9,368 nucleotides of DNA from CAYRDC01 sp964422925 (lineage in GTDB: Bacteria > Bacteroidota > Bacteroidia > Chitinophagales > S012-47), in assembly GCA_964422925.1 (NCBI GenBank), contig CAYRDC010000049.1, positions 1 to 9,368 of the forward strand, given 5' to 3'. How positions within the stretch are numbered: position 1 is the stretch's first letter; each line of letters starts with the position of its first letter. The translations under genes were made by a program, and so were the position numbers. The notes under the pieces are model-generated. The model was given only the letters and a program-made list of their open reading frames with translations, was not told the origin of the DNA and did not search any database. This document shows positions 1 through 7,015 of this stretch, piece after piece.

Positions 1-10
1 AAAAACAAAC

Positions 11-184
11 TTAACTTTGACCAATTCCTGTCCTAAAGATGGGGGGAACTATAGATTTTACCAGTTTTGTGTAAGAATAATTCCATTTATACTCCAACAA
101 TCTAACAATAAAATAGGCAAAAAACGAATACGGTAAGATTTGTAATCCTAATTCTGTTAAATATTCACCAATCTCTTGAAACAT
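11..184 (-). CDS. Small hypothetical protein with one membrane span, downstream of the restriction-modification gene
   Basis: A 57-residue ORF starts with ATG (182-184) four bases after the TGA of the restriction-modification gene and ends with TAA at 11-13. The N-terminus (MFQEIGEYLTELGLQ) looks amphipathic. Residues about 14-30 (LQILPYSFFAYFIVRLL) are hydrophobic enough for one membrane helix, and the rest is basic (YKWNYSYTKLVK). I recognise no family. The close spacing on the same strand suggests a shared transcript with the enzyme gene. Composition is AT-rich, like the 3' end of that gene. It could be a small membrane accessory protein, the N-terminal part of a gene broken near the window edge, or a chance ORF. 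The only support is spacing and a plausible membrane segment. Confidence 0.4.
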   Translation of the reverse strand: MFQEIGEYLTELGLQILPYSFFAYFIVRLLEYKWNYSYTKLVKSIVPPIFRTGIGQS

Positions 185-188
185 AAAA

Positions 189-3100
189 TCATTTTATTTC
201 ATTGTTCTCTATTATTTTTATCTCCTCCTCCGTCAAACCATAAAGCCCATACACCAACTCATCTATCTTCCGCTCGGCATGATCTATGGCACGCTGGAGT
301 TGCTGTCGTTCTGTTTCAAGAGTTACTGAGCATAATTGTTGATTGAGTTGTAAAACATTATCTACAAGAGCGGATAATATAGGATTTGTATTAGTGGAAA
401 TTGGAATTTTTTCTAAGTATTGTCTTATAAATCTCATATATCCTCCCCGAATTGTACTTGTGATATTTGAATAGAAAAACCTTACAAGCTTTGAATTAAG
501 TATTGCCAATAAAAACTTGTCGTCAACTGGCATTATATAGGCTGTATTTACGCAATAAAATCCCTGATTATCATACATCGCTTGTGGACGTAATGCGATA
601 TCAGGTAGCAATATCTTAGGCTTCTCAAATTCTTCATAATATTCACAAGCCCTTAATTCCCACCAATAATCTCCTTTGTCATATCGCTTTTTAGCTTTCT
701 CCTCATATTGAACCAGGTGCCTGGCAATTGCAGGATAGTTTTCAGAAAACCAATTCCAAGGGCGCTTCCCTCTATATTTTTCGTTCGTAAAACCTTTTGG
801 AATCAAAAGCAGATATTTCCCTGATCTGGGCGGCTGATACCTTTTGATATCCCTGCCGGCAAGGAATGGCTTAATGATTTCAGCACTTTTTGGATCTTCT
901 TCAACCAACCGCTTCCGGGTTAACTCATCTATAATAAAAGCCTCATTCAATCCGGTTAATACACCTCTGAATATTTTGCCATGAACATATTCACCAAGCG
1001 GAATGGATTCTTCCTTCAATTTGTTCAAGACCTTCATTTCCTCATCACCCACCAATTGCCAGCCCTTATCTGTAAGGTTTGCTTTCGATACCGGCTTTTC
1101 ATGTGCCTGTACATATTTTTCAAGTTGGTTAAATGCAAGAGTTTCCACCTTTGTTACCTGAATGGTATTGTTGCCTTTTGCCTTGGGTCCGACCAATACG
1201 ATACAGGGATAGGTGGTCGCATCCTGGAATACCGGTAAATCACCAAAGTCGACTATCCGGTAAACAGCTTTTTCTTTCAACCATTTGCGCAAAGGTTCGC
1301 CATAATTGGCTCTCATCCATTTATTGGCTACAATAATCCCGAACAGGCCCTTGCTGTTCAACAGGTTTATTCCCTTTTCAAAGAAATATGTGTAGAGGTC
1401 AGCCATGCCGTGATACACCCTATAATGCTGGCTGAAATATTCTTTCTGGTCACCCAGCAGTTCCTGCCTTACATAAGGCGGATTCCCAATCACCGCGTCA
1501 AAACCGCTGTTTGTTTCCGGGGTATCCGGTGGCTGTATGACCTGTTCTATCTGTTTCCGGGCCTGCACCGGCAATGGGGGCAGGCCGTGTTTCAGGCGGT
1601 TGTCCTGTATGTAGCGAATGGTGTTTTTCAGTTGTTTGCGGCTAGTGATTATGGTTTCGGAGTAGCCTTTTGCCCAAAGTTCCTGTTTGGTGCCATCAGG
1701 TTTTACCGGATCTCTTTCGTCAACAGACGGGTTAACCCGTCTGTTGTAGATATAGGCGGTTTTGCCTTTCCACAGGCGCATGGCATCCGGCAGTTGGTTT
1801 TCGTCAAGGTATAACAAAGCATGCACGTGGTCATGGCATACGTTCAGGGCAGCCAGTTGCAGCGACAATTCCCGGGCTGTCTGGCAAAGGGTTTCGGTCA
1901 GCAGGGCTTGTTCCCTGTCATTGAGTTCGGCATTTGCCACATCCACCAGGCCGGGTTCGTGCTGGCGGTGAATATGCAAATGGCTGTACCGGGAATTTTT
2001 TATGGCAAATACCACATGCATCCATTTCCCGTCTTTACCGGCTGATTTCCTGAATACATCCGGGAATTCGGCTTCCCAGTCAAAGGCATTTATTTTTTTG
2101 TTCAGTTCAGGGAACAGTTCCAGGCGTTCATCATAAAAGTCCGGTCCGATGAGCGAGTTTCCGCATTTAATATTATTGTCCAGGTTGGGCAGCACCCTGT
2201 CCTGGAACATGGTAAGCTGGTTTCTGATGGAGGCCTGGGTTTCGCCTTCCATTGCCTTGAGCAGCAGGTTCAGCTTGGTGACTTCCACGGCCTGGGAGTC
2301 AATGTCCACCCCGTAAATATTATTGAGCAGGATGCGTTTCTTTTCCGAAGTGGTAAGCTGGCCGTCAGGGGTCAGCACACCGGACAGTGATTTAGGAACT
2401 TTATCGCCCCTGCGCAGCGAAATTCCTTTTTCATTCAATTTACCGGTATAATACCGCAGGTGCCAGTCAAGCAGGTATTGGTAGGCACCAATCAGGAAGG
2501 AACCGGAACCGCAGGCCGGGTCGCAGATTTTCAGTTTGGCTGCCTGGGCAGGGGTTTTGCCTTCAAGCAGTTTGCCCACCGTGTTTTGCACGATGTAGTC
2601 CACGATGTATTTTGGCGTGTAATAAACGCCCCCGGCTTTCCGTACTTCCGGTTTTTCCTCTATGCGGGCCTGGTGGGCTTTGGTGAGCCGGATGGTCTTA
2701 CCCAGGAATCGTTCGTAAACGCTTCCCAGTATATCGGCCGGCATTACCGAGAATTCGTATTCACACCTCGGATAATAGAGGTCGTTGATAATGTTCTTCA
2801 GTATTTTATTGTCAATCACCAACCCGGGTGTAATCCGGTCATGGCGCATATCAAAGAGCCCGGAATTGTATTTATTATCGGCTTCCAGATATAGTTTAAA
2901 GAGGTTTTTATAAATCTCACCAACCTTAATGGCCTGTTTTAAGCGGCCATATAATTCCACGCCACGGTCTTCGCAAATCCTGAGAAAAAGGATACGGTCA
3001 ATGGTTTTCTGAACTGCATAATTAATTTCATCTTCGTTGAGGGTTTTGTTTCGAATGGCAATATTGGTAGCCAGGTATTTGCGCCAGTCTTCAATGGATT

Positions 3101-3710
3101 TCAGGAATTCATTATCAACCGTTGCTGTTCCTTTTTTACTGACATCGCTGCGAACAAATTCATCCAGGTTCCCTTTGAGTATATTTTCTTTAGAAAAATT
3201 TTCCCAAAAAAATTCGAATTCATTAAGGTATTGTCTGTAAGTGAAATACCTAATACGGGCCACGGAAGGTTTGTCCTTAGGATTAGGTTTTTTGGTACAA
3301 TCGTAAATGGCAAATTCCTCGAAGTCGGTAACTATAGATATGGGCACTTTGGCGCTCCAGCCGTAGCGCCTTACCTGGTATGCGGGCAACAGGTCATTGC
3401 GAACATTTACGGAGGGCTTTTTGGCATCCACAAAAAACTTGCGCTGCCCGTACAGGGTGAACGCATAATCAGGTGCCTTAAGGGTGGCCCCTATCTTTAT
3501 TTTGTCTTCATGAATCACATCCCGGTAGGGCTCTGCGTGATCTTCCACATTGTCAACATCCCAGCCCAATGCTTTGAAAAAAGGATTGATAAAATCCACC
3601 CGGGTTTGCTCTTCGTTGTATCCTGTTCTTTTGTAAGTGTCAACATACCGGTCAAACCGCTCAACGAGCTGCGCAATTTTTTCATAGGCCTGTTCCCTGG
3701 TCACCTTCAT
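189..3710 (-). CDS. Type IIG (Eco57I-like) restriction-modification enzyme with an internal HUH/Y1 transposase-like domain
   Basis: A single 1173-residue polypeptide combining endonuclease, N6-adenine methyltransferase and DNA-specificity functions; it should cut unmodified DNA and methylate host sites. Residues 1-190 are an HsdR-N-like nuclease with a PD-(D/E)XK pattern: D81 in APDYAF, then D95-A-K97 in FVDAKKP. Residues about 200-355 are a helical connector. The methylase begins at GVYYTPKYIVDYIV (361). Motif I is DPACGSGSFL (397-406), an acidic motif II is GVDIDSQAVEVTKLNLL (467-483), a motif III region is around CGNSLIGPDF (516-525), and catalytic motif IV NPPY is at 743-746. Between motifs III and IV lies an insert of about 175 residues (557-732) with HUH and tyrosine motifs, listed separately. 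The C-terminus (about 880-1110, with GRDIKRYQP) resembles TaqI-like specificity domains. The frame is open throughout and all core motifs are present, so the protein may be active. The ATG at 3708-3710 has no clear Shine-Dalgarno sequence. The 3' third is more AT-rich than the middle. Confidence 0.95.
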   Translation of the reverse strand: MKVTREQAYEKIAQLVERFDRYVDTYKRTGYNEEQTRVDFINPFFKALGWDVDNVEDHAEPYRDVIHEDKIKIGATLKAPDYAFTLYGQRKFFVDAKKPSVNVRNDLLPAYQVRRYGWSAKVPISIVTDFEEFAIYDCTKKPNPKDKPSVARIRYFTYRQYLNEFEFFWENFSKENILKGNLDEFVRSDVSKKGTATVDNEFLKSIEDWRKYLATNIAIRNKTLNEDEINYAVQKTIDRILFLRICEDRGVELYGRLKQAIKVGEIYKNLFKLYLEADNKYNSGLFDMRHDRITPGLVIDNKILKNIINDLYYPRCEYEFSVMPADILGSVYERFLGKTIRLTKAHQARIEEKPEVRKAGGVYYTPKYIVDYIVQNTVGKLLEGKTPAQAAKLKICDPACGSGSFLIGAYQYLLDWHLRYYTGKLNEKGISLRRGDKVPKSLSGVLTPDGQLTTSEKKRILLNNIYGVDIDSQAVEVTKLNLLLKAMEGETQASIRNQLTMFQDRVLPNLDNNIKCGNSLIGPDFYDERLELFPELNKKINAFDWEAEFPDVFRKSAGKDGKWMHVVFAIKNSRYSHLHIHRQHEPGLVDVANAELNDREQALLTETLCQTARELSLQLAALNVCHDHVHALLYLDENQLPDAMRLWKGKTAYIYNRRVNPSVDERDPVKPDGTKQELWAKGYSETIITSRKQLKNTIRYIQDNRLKHGLPPLPVQARKQIEQVIQPPDTPETNSGFDAVIGNPPYVRQELLGDQKEYFSQHYRVYHGMADLYTYFFEKGINLLNSKGLFGIIVANKWMRANYGEPLRKWLKEKAVYRIVDFGDLPVFQDATTYPCIVLVGPKAKGNNTIQVTKVETLAFNQLEKYVQAHEKPVSKANLTDKGWQLVGDEEMKVLNKLKEESIPLGEYVHGKIFRGVLTGLNEAFIIDELTRKRLVEEDPKSAEIIKPFLAGRDIKRYQPPRSGKYLLLIPKGFTNEKYRGKRPWNWFSENYPAIARHLVQYEEKAKKRYDKGDYWWELRACEYYEEFEKPKILLPDIALRPQAMYDNQGFYCVNTAYIMPVDDKFLLAILNSKLVRFFYSNITSTIRGGYMRFIRQYLEKIPISTNTNPILSALVDNVLQLNQQLCSVTLETERQQLQRAIDHAERKIDELVYGLYGLTEEEIKIIENNEIK
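1515..2042 (-). mobile_element. HUH/Y1 (IS200/RAYT-like) transposase domain embedded in frame inside the methylase
   Basis: Codons 557-732 of the restriction-modification gene interrupt the usual short link between FDWEAEFPDVF and GFDAVIGNPPY. The inserted segment reads as a Y1 transposase domain: a first strand at WMHVVFAIKNSRYS (563-576), a histidine cluster CHDHVHALL (625-633) giving the HUH pair H628-V-H630, a basic helix WKGKTAYIYNR (647-657), then LWAKGY (678-683) and NTIRYIQDNRLKHGL (696-710). Y700 in this last stretch is the best candidate for the nucleophilic tyrosine, by analogy with the YI..NP..GL signature of REP-associated transposases. The family makes single-strand nicks through a 5'-phosphotyrosine and acts on hairpins. 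There are no separate start, stop or terminal repeats, so it is a domain rather than a free-standing element. It may be a domesticated or parasitic insertion. Exact domain edges are uncertain by about ten residues. Confidence 0.85.
1721..1746. repeat. Perfect 26-bp REP-like palindrome inside the HUH-domain coding sequence
   Basis: The 13 bases CAACAGACGGGTT are followed immediately by their exact reverse complement, giving a perfect 26-bp palindrome. It is read in frame as residues 655-664 (NRRVNPSV core), in the loop between the basic helix and the LWAKGY motif of the HUH domain. A closely related palindrome lies at 9265-9290 in non-coding DNA. Location inside a RAYT-like gene and similarity to a dispersed copy suggest a REP-type sequence recognised by, or mobilised with, this transposase family. 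The function is inferred. Confidence 0.9.
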
Positions 3711-3978
3711 GCGCTGAAAAGATTTATCCTAAAATTAATGAATTATCATATTCCGGCATTGCTGCCGGCTTATGAAGCGTTCCGTATTTTTTCGCGAGCA
3801 TATATATAAATGTATGGTCAGAATTGCCATTTTTTGTGCACATATGCACATCAAATGTACAATTGTTGAAATTTATCCACTAATCCACGTACATATCATT
3901 TGTGTTATATAACAGCTCCTGCATAATTTAGAGCCGTAAGTCTGTATATATTTTTTCACTCATCAAAACTTATGTGTT
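3711..3978. promoter_or_regulatory. Divergent control region between the restriction-modification gene and the helical-protein gene
   Basis: This 268-bp region separates two divergent start codons, so promoters for both should lie here. It is AT-rich. Two clean inverted repeats are visible: CCGGCA-N4-TGCCGG at 3753-3768, in the expected 5' leader of the restriction gene, and TGTGCA-N4-TGCACA at 3835-3850, a possible operator. On the minus strand TACATTTG (3852-3859) fits the Bacteroidota TAnnTTTG -7 box, but I see no TTTG at the right distance upstream, so that promoter call is weak. No C-protein-type regulator gene is present nearby. The last 48 bases belong to the leader shared with the truncated copy at 8073. 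Confidence 0.4.
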
Positions 3979-4145
3979 ATGGCAACTCGTAATTACAGGC
4001 TGTCGGACAGTGCCATGATACAGTATTCGGGCGTGTACCGGCAGCATTTCCTCGACCACAAGGCTGATTTTGTAGCCTTCGATGCGGATTTCGACCTGCC
4101 CTTCGAAACCGACTGGCAAACGGCCATTGACGCCAGTGTGGCCAT
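3931..4145 (+). repeat. Direct repeat, copy A (leader plus 5' end of the helical-protein gene)
   Basis: The leader beginning GAGCCGTAAGTCTG and the first 167 bases of the coding sequence recur at 8022-8239. The stretch just before and across the start codon (CACTCATCAAAACTTATGTG, then TTATGGC) is identical in both. Within the coding part the copies differ at about eleven codons, of which I count only one amino-acid change (Ala36 to Pro). Similarity ends abruptly after GCCAT. The shared leader suggests conserved expression signals, although I could not assign a promoter box in it. Confidence 0.88.
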
Positions 4146-4896
4146 CGGTACGGCAGAAACCCGTGACGACCAGCTGACCCAGCTCACCGAAGAGGTGGAA
4201 CAACTCATGCAGCAGGCACGGGCCAAGTACCGGGAAGTGAAGTATTTTGTCCTGAAAGCCTTCCCGGACGACAAGGGCATTCAGAACGAATTCGGGCTGG
4301 ATGACTATGAAGCCGTCCGCAACGACCAGGACGCCATGCGTGTGTTCCTGAACAATCTCTGGAACCTTTGCGAAAACAAGTACAAAACCCAGCTGACCAA
4401 CGCGGGGTACACCCAGGCCAAGATTGATGAAATCGCCACCCTGCGCGACAACCTGGCCGCTAAAAACACCGAACAGGACGCCTTTGCCGACAACGAAGCG
4501 GTGGACACCGAAGAGCGCATCAAAACCCACAACACCACCTGGGGCTATGCCCAGCGGGTGAACCATGCCTCCAAGGTGATTTATATGGACAACCCCGTAT
4601 TGCTGAACCTGTTCCTGTTTCCATACAGCAGCGAAGAAGCCACGGCATTCAACCTTTCTGGCGATGTGCTGGACGCAACCACCGGCATGGCCCTGGAAGG
4701 CGTGACGGTGGAGATCCAGTCGCTGGGGCTAAGCACCACCACGGACGCCAACGGGAAGTTCGGCTTCGGGGGCGTTCCGGCCGGAAGCTATGAGGTCACC
4801 TTCAGCAAAACGGGTTACCAGACCCAAACCAAGCAGGCCGTGATCAGCGGGCCCGAAACCCCGGCCGTGCTAAGCGTAAATATGATGCCGGTTTAA
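3979..4896 (+). CDS. Uncharacterised helical protein with a C-terminal carboxypeptidase-regulatory-like (Ig-fold) domain
   Basis: A 305-residue protein of unknown function. Residues 1-215 are predominantly helical and charged, with no signal peptide or membrane span. Recognisable blocks shared with the gene at 5477 are DHKADFVAFDADFD (26-39), DWQTAIDAS (45-53), LTNAGYTQAKIDEI (139-152) and TTWGYAQRV (186-194). Residues 224-303 form a carboxypeptidase-regulatory-like beta-sandwich: FNLSGDVLDATTGMALEGVT, then TTTDANGKFGFGGVPAGSYE and FSKTGYQT. That domain is common in Bacteroidota outer-membrane and surface proteins, but here there is no export signal, which is odd. Coding DNA is clearly GC-richer than the flanks. 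The start is fixed by a leader and first codons conserved in the partial copy at 8073. It could be a structural or scaffold protein; nothing in the sequence assigns a reaction. Confidence 0.85.
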   Translation: MATRNYRLSDSAMIQYSGVYRQHFLDHKADFVAFDADFDLPFETDWQTAIDASVAIGTAETRDDQLTQLTEEVEQLMQQARAKYREVKYFVLKAFPDDKGIQNEFGLDDYEAVRNDQDAMRVFLNNLWNLCENKYKTQLTNAGYTQAKIDEIATLRDNLAAKNTEQDAFADNEAVDTEERIKTHNTTWGYAQRVNHASKVIYMDNPVLLNLFLFPYSSEEATAFNLSGDVLDATTGMALEGVTVEIQSLGLSTTTDANGKFGFGGVPAGSYEVTFSKTGYQTQTKQAVISGPETPAVLSVNMMPV

Positions 4897-4967
4897 CCGG
4901 CCCTGCCCCGAAGCCCGCATCGCGGGCCGGTTTCCCACGCGGACAAGGTTTGTTTTCGCGGGGAAAC
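4887..4967 (+). terminator. Cluster of three strong hairpins at the end of the helical-protein gene
   Basis: Three inverted repeats follow one another. GCCGGTT-T-AACCGGC (4887-4901) spans the stop codon. GCCCGC-ATC..GCGGGC (4913-4927) has a very short loop. GTTTCCC-A-CGCG (4930-4941) pairs with CGCGGGGAAAC (4957-4967) across a 15-base loop, leaving one bulged A. None is followed by a T-run, so a classic intrinsic terminator is not shown. They may stop or stabilise the transcript, or be remnants of REP-like elements. Confidence 0.45.
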
Positions 4968-5179
4968 TGTTTTCCGAAACGAAATGATGAAAAAAATGCC
5001 CGGGAAACTGATTGCGAGCAACAGGAAACTGAATGTATCAGCGGGATACTGTTTGCCGGTTTGCGGAAGGCCCCTACAACAAGGGGAAACTGAATGTGCG
5101 ATTGCGGAAGGTCACTACACAGTTCGGGAAGGTCTTTGCACGGTTGGAAATGGTGAATGTTTTCGCGTGCAAATACCTT
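4968..5179. repeat. Non-coding stretch with decayed short repeats
   Basis: I find no convincing gene here. GGAAACTG recurs at about 4962, 5003, 5024 and 5085, and GGAAACTGAATGT occurs twice (5024 and 5085). Both of these latter copies are followed by TTGCGGAAGG at similar distances, so a unit of about 60 bp seems to have duplicated and diverged. The stretch leads directly into the 21-bp minisatellite. ORFs that cross it on either strand run through the repeats and the N gap and are probably artefacts. Confidence 0.5.
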
Positions 5180-5416
5180 CCCAAAAGGTACAATCAGTAT
5201 CCCAAAATGACAATCACTTTCCCAAAAGGGACAATCACCTTCCCGAAGCGAACAATCACTGTCCCAAAAGGNNNNNNNNNNNNNNNNNNNNNNNNNNNNN
5301 NNNNNNNNNNNNNNNNNNNNNNNNNNNNNNNNNNNNNNNNNNNNNNNNNNNNNNNNNNNNNNNNNNNNNNNCTTCCCGAAGCGAACAATCACTGTCCCAA
5401 AAGGTACAGTCACCTT
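5180..5416. repeat. 21-bp minisatellite interrupted by the assembly gap
   Basis: Tandem units begin with CCC: CCCAAAAGGTACAATCAGTAT (5180), a 20-base variant (5201), then units at 5221 and 5242 and a partial one at 5263-5271. After the gap there are units at 5375 and 5396. The core is AAAAGG.ACAATCAC.TTCCC. Because 21 is a multiple of three, several frames stay open on both strands and give seven-residue periodic shadow ORFs. Unit number may vary between strains. It lies between two paralogous genes. Confidence 0.9.
5272..5371. other. Assembly gap (100 N)
   Basis: Exactly 100 undetermined bases inside the minisatellite. The 33 bases before the gap (5239-5271) and after it (5372-5404) are identical, both starting CTTCCCGAAGCGAACAATCA. 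The two contigs may therefore overlap with no missing DNA, or an unknown number of repeat units may be missing. The 100 is a placeholder length. Confidence 0.97.
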
Positions 5417-5476
5417 CCCGGGTTTTTGATAAGTGTATAAGACCTTTTAAAACCAAAAGAAATAAACCAAACCGCC

Positions 5477-6133
5477 ATGTACGACTCACGAGCATTCAAA
5501 CTTACCGACAGTGAAGCCATCCAGGCGGCCACGGTGATGCTGGAGCATTACAAGGAGCACGAAGCCGATTTCACGGCCTTTGACGCGCAGTTCGGCCCGG
5601 CCTGGCAGAGCGGCTGGCAGCAGGCCATAGACCTGGCCCTGCAGCAGCCCACCGATGAAAAGACACTGGACGAACTCAACCAGTTAACCGAAAAAGTGGA
5701 TGAAAAATCCGAAGCCGGCCTGAACGCCCTGGATGACCTGAGGTATTATACCCAAAAAGCCTACGGAACGGAAAGCCCCGAACTGAAGGCCTTGAAATTC
5801 GGGAAACCCAGCCGGCTGAAACGGGAGCCTTCGCGCCTGGTGGTGAAATTGCTGGTGGCCCATGCCCTGGCCCAGCAGTGGCAGGCGGACTTAACGGCCG
5901 CGGGCATGACCGCGGCCCAGATCAACAACCTGCAAACCCGGGCCGATGAATTATTAAATGCCGAAAAGGAACAGGAACTCTTCAAGCGCCAGCGCGTTTT
6001 ACGCACCGCCCAGCGGGTGAAGGCCCTGAATGATATGTGGGCTTACGTAAGACAGGTGATGGATGCGGCTGGGATTATTTACCGGGACCTGACGGAAATA
6101 AAAGAATTGTTTGGGGGTAGGAGGGACCGGTGA
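5477..6133 (+). CDS. Uncharacterised helical protein, paralogue of the gene at 3979
   Basis: A 218-residue, mostly helical, charged protein of unknown function. It aligns with the N-terminal 215 residues of the 305-residue neighbour: EHEADFTAFDAQFG (27-40) against DHKADFVAFDADFD, GWQQAIDLA (46-54) against DWQTAIDAS, LTAAGMTAAQINNLQTRADE (139-158) against LTNAGYTQAKIDEIATLRDN, and RTAQRVKALNDMWAYVRQV (176-194) near the end. It lacks the C-terminal beta-sandwich domain and ends in a basic tail (LFGGRRDR). No signal peptide, membrane span or catalytic motif is visible. Codon use is GC-rich and Ala/Gln-rich, like the paralogue and unlike the AT-rich genes to its right. The ATG follows AAACCAAACCGCC with no Shine-Dalgarno sequence. 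The pair looks like an old tandem duplication now separated by repeats. Confidence 0.8.
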   Translation: MYDSRAFKLTDSEAIQAATVMLEHYKEHEADFTAFDAQFGPAWQSGWQQAIDLALQQPTDEKTLDELNQLTEKVDEKSEAGLNALDDLRYYTQKAYGTESPELKALKFGKPSRLKREPSRLVVKLLVAHALAQQWQADLTAAGMTAAQINNLQTRADELLNAEKEQELFKRQRVLRTAQRVKALNDMWAYVRQVMDAAGIIYRDLTEIKELFGGRRDR

Positions 6134-6314
6134 TATAGTTTTGCGAATAAAAAAGGTTATCGAAGGCAGTTTGTGCGAAGTTTAGCATAGCGAAGACTTT
6201 TATCCGCTATTAAATGACCCGAAGGGCAAGATTGCAAAGCAACCGCAGAGTTCCACTGCTCGTTTATTTTTAACTACTGGTATCTGCAGTCTAATACAAC
6301 TCCTATATTCTTGA
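6134..6314. other. Convergent intergenic region, no gene seen
   Basis: These 181 bases lie between the ends of two convergent genes. Short GCGAAG-type repeats (GTGCGAAGTTTAGC, ATAGCGAAGACT) and CCCGAAGGGC occur, but there is no usable ORF and no clear terminator with a T-run. Composition changes here from the GC-rich paralogue family to the AT-rich membrane-protease module, so it probably contains one edge of the acquired segment. Confidence 0.5.
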
Positions 6315-6983
6315 TTATACTGGCCTACTCAAAAATATTTTCTCTAGGTACACGATAACCAAAGCTACTCCAGCAAATATTGCCACTACCGATTCAACTT
6401 GCCATATAGTCAAAGATGAATAATATCCTAAAGTAGGCACAACAAAATCCACGATGGAATGGAAAGACATAGCAATGCCAAGTATCCAACGGTTTCTCAA
6501 GCTATGCATGACTAGCAAAGCAGATCCTATGTGAATCAACACTACCAGATTTCGCTCAACTGCACCGGCAAGTATCTCTGGGAAATTCTGCGACCTAGGG
6601 CCAACGATTGCCATTTTAATTATCGGAATGCAGTACATCAACAGGATTTCAAGGAGAGCTGCACCCGATCCAAAAGCAACGCCATTAAACCATGTTTTCT
6701 CCTCAACAAAGGATTTTAGGAATTTGTATCGAAACCCCTCCTCAAAGATTCCCGCTAAGATCGCACTAAACCCTATGAACCATATTGGTGGCGGTTGAGG
6801 AGAACCAATAAAAAGATAAGTAGGTTGGAGTATAGCACTCCTGATGAGAGCAACAAGCCATGCAAATGCACCCAAACCTATAATTGCGAATATTTTTTTA
6901 TTTCTTATACGGAGAAATATGACGACACAGAGAGTAGGAACCAATGCAGTGGCGAAAAGAATTAGTAAAACTGAAATTTGCAT
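6315..6983 (-). CDS. YhfC-family intramembrane metalloprotease
   Basis: A 222-residue polytopic membrane protein of the YhfC family, related to CPBP/Rce1-type intramembrane proteases. Hydrophobic segments cover about 2-24, 31-52, 65-80, 98-125, 145-160, 166-186 and 194-214. The catalytic pattern is visible: E81-E82-x-x-R85 in IFEEGFRYKF, E112 in GSGAALLEILL, E143-R144 and H151 in ERNLVVLIHIG, and H175 with D179 in SFHSIVDF. Glutamates and histidines in such helices are expected to bind a metal within the membrane; the substrate is unknown. It lies 32 bp downstream of the zinc-ribbon gene on the same strand and is probably co-transcribed. Its weak ribosome site (GGAAATGA) and AT-rich codons differ from the GC-rich paralogue genes. 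Family assignment rests on motif recognition. Confidence 0.85.
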   Translation of the reverse strand: MQISVLLILFATALVPTLCVVIFLRIRNKKIFAIIGLGAFAWLVALIRSAILQPTYLFIGSPQPPPIWFIGFSAILAGIFEEGFRYKFLKSFVEEKTWFNGVAFGSGAALLEILLMYCIPIIKMAIVGPRSQNFPEILAGAVERNLVVLIHIGSALLVMHSLRNRWILGIAMSFHSIVDFVVPTLGYYSSLTIWQVESVVAIFAGVALVIVYLEKIFLSRPV

Positions 6984-7015
6984 AATATCATTTCCAATTT
7001 AATTTAATCAGTCAT

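Noticed and set aside
3970..4566. Minus-strand ORFs opposite the helical-protein gene
   Set aside because: They are shadows of the GC-rich coding sequence on the plus strand, which has a paralogue and a recognisable domain.
5180..5416. Possible CRISPR array
   Set aside because: The 21-base units follow each other directly with no unique spacers between them.
4844..5514. Long ORFs on both strands across the minisatellite and gap, with seven-residue periodic peptides
   Set aside because: They exist because the 21-base repeat keeps frames open and N codons do not stop translation. They overlap in several frames and have no recognisable domain.
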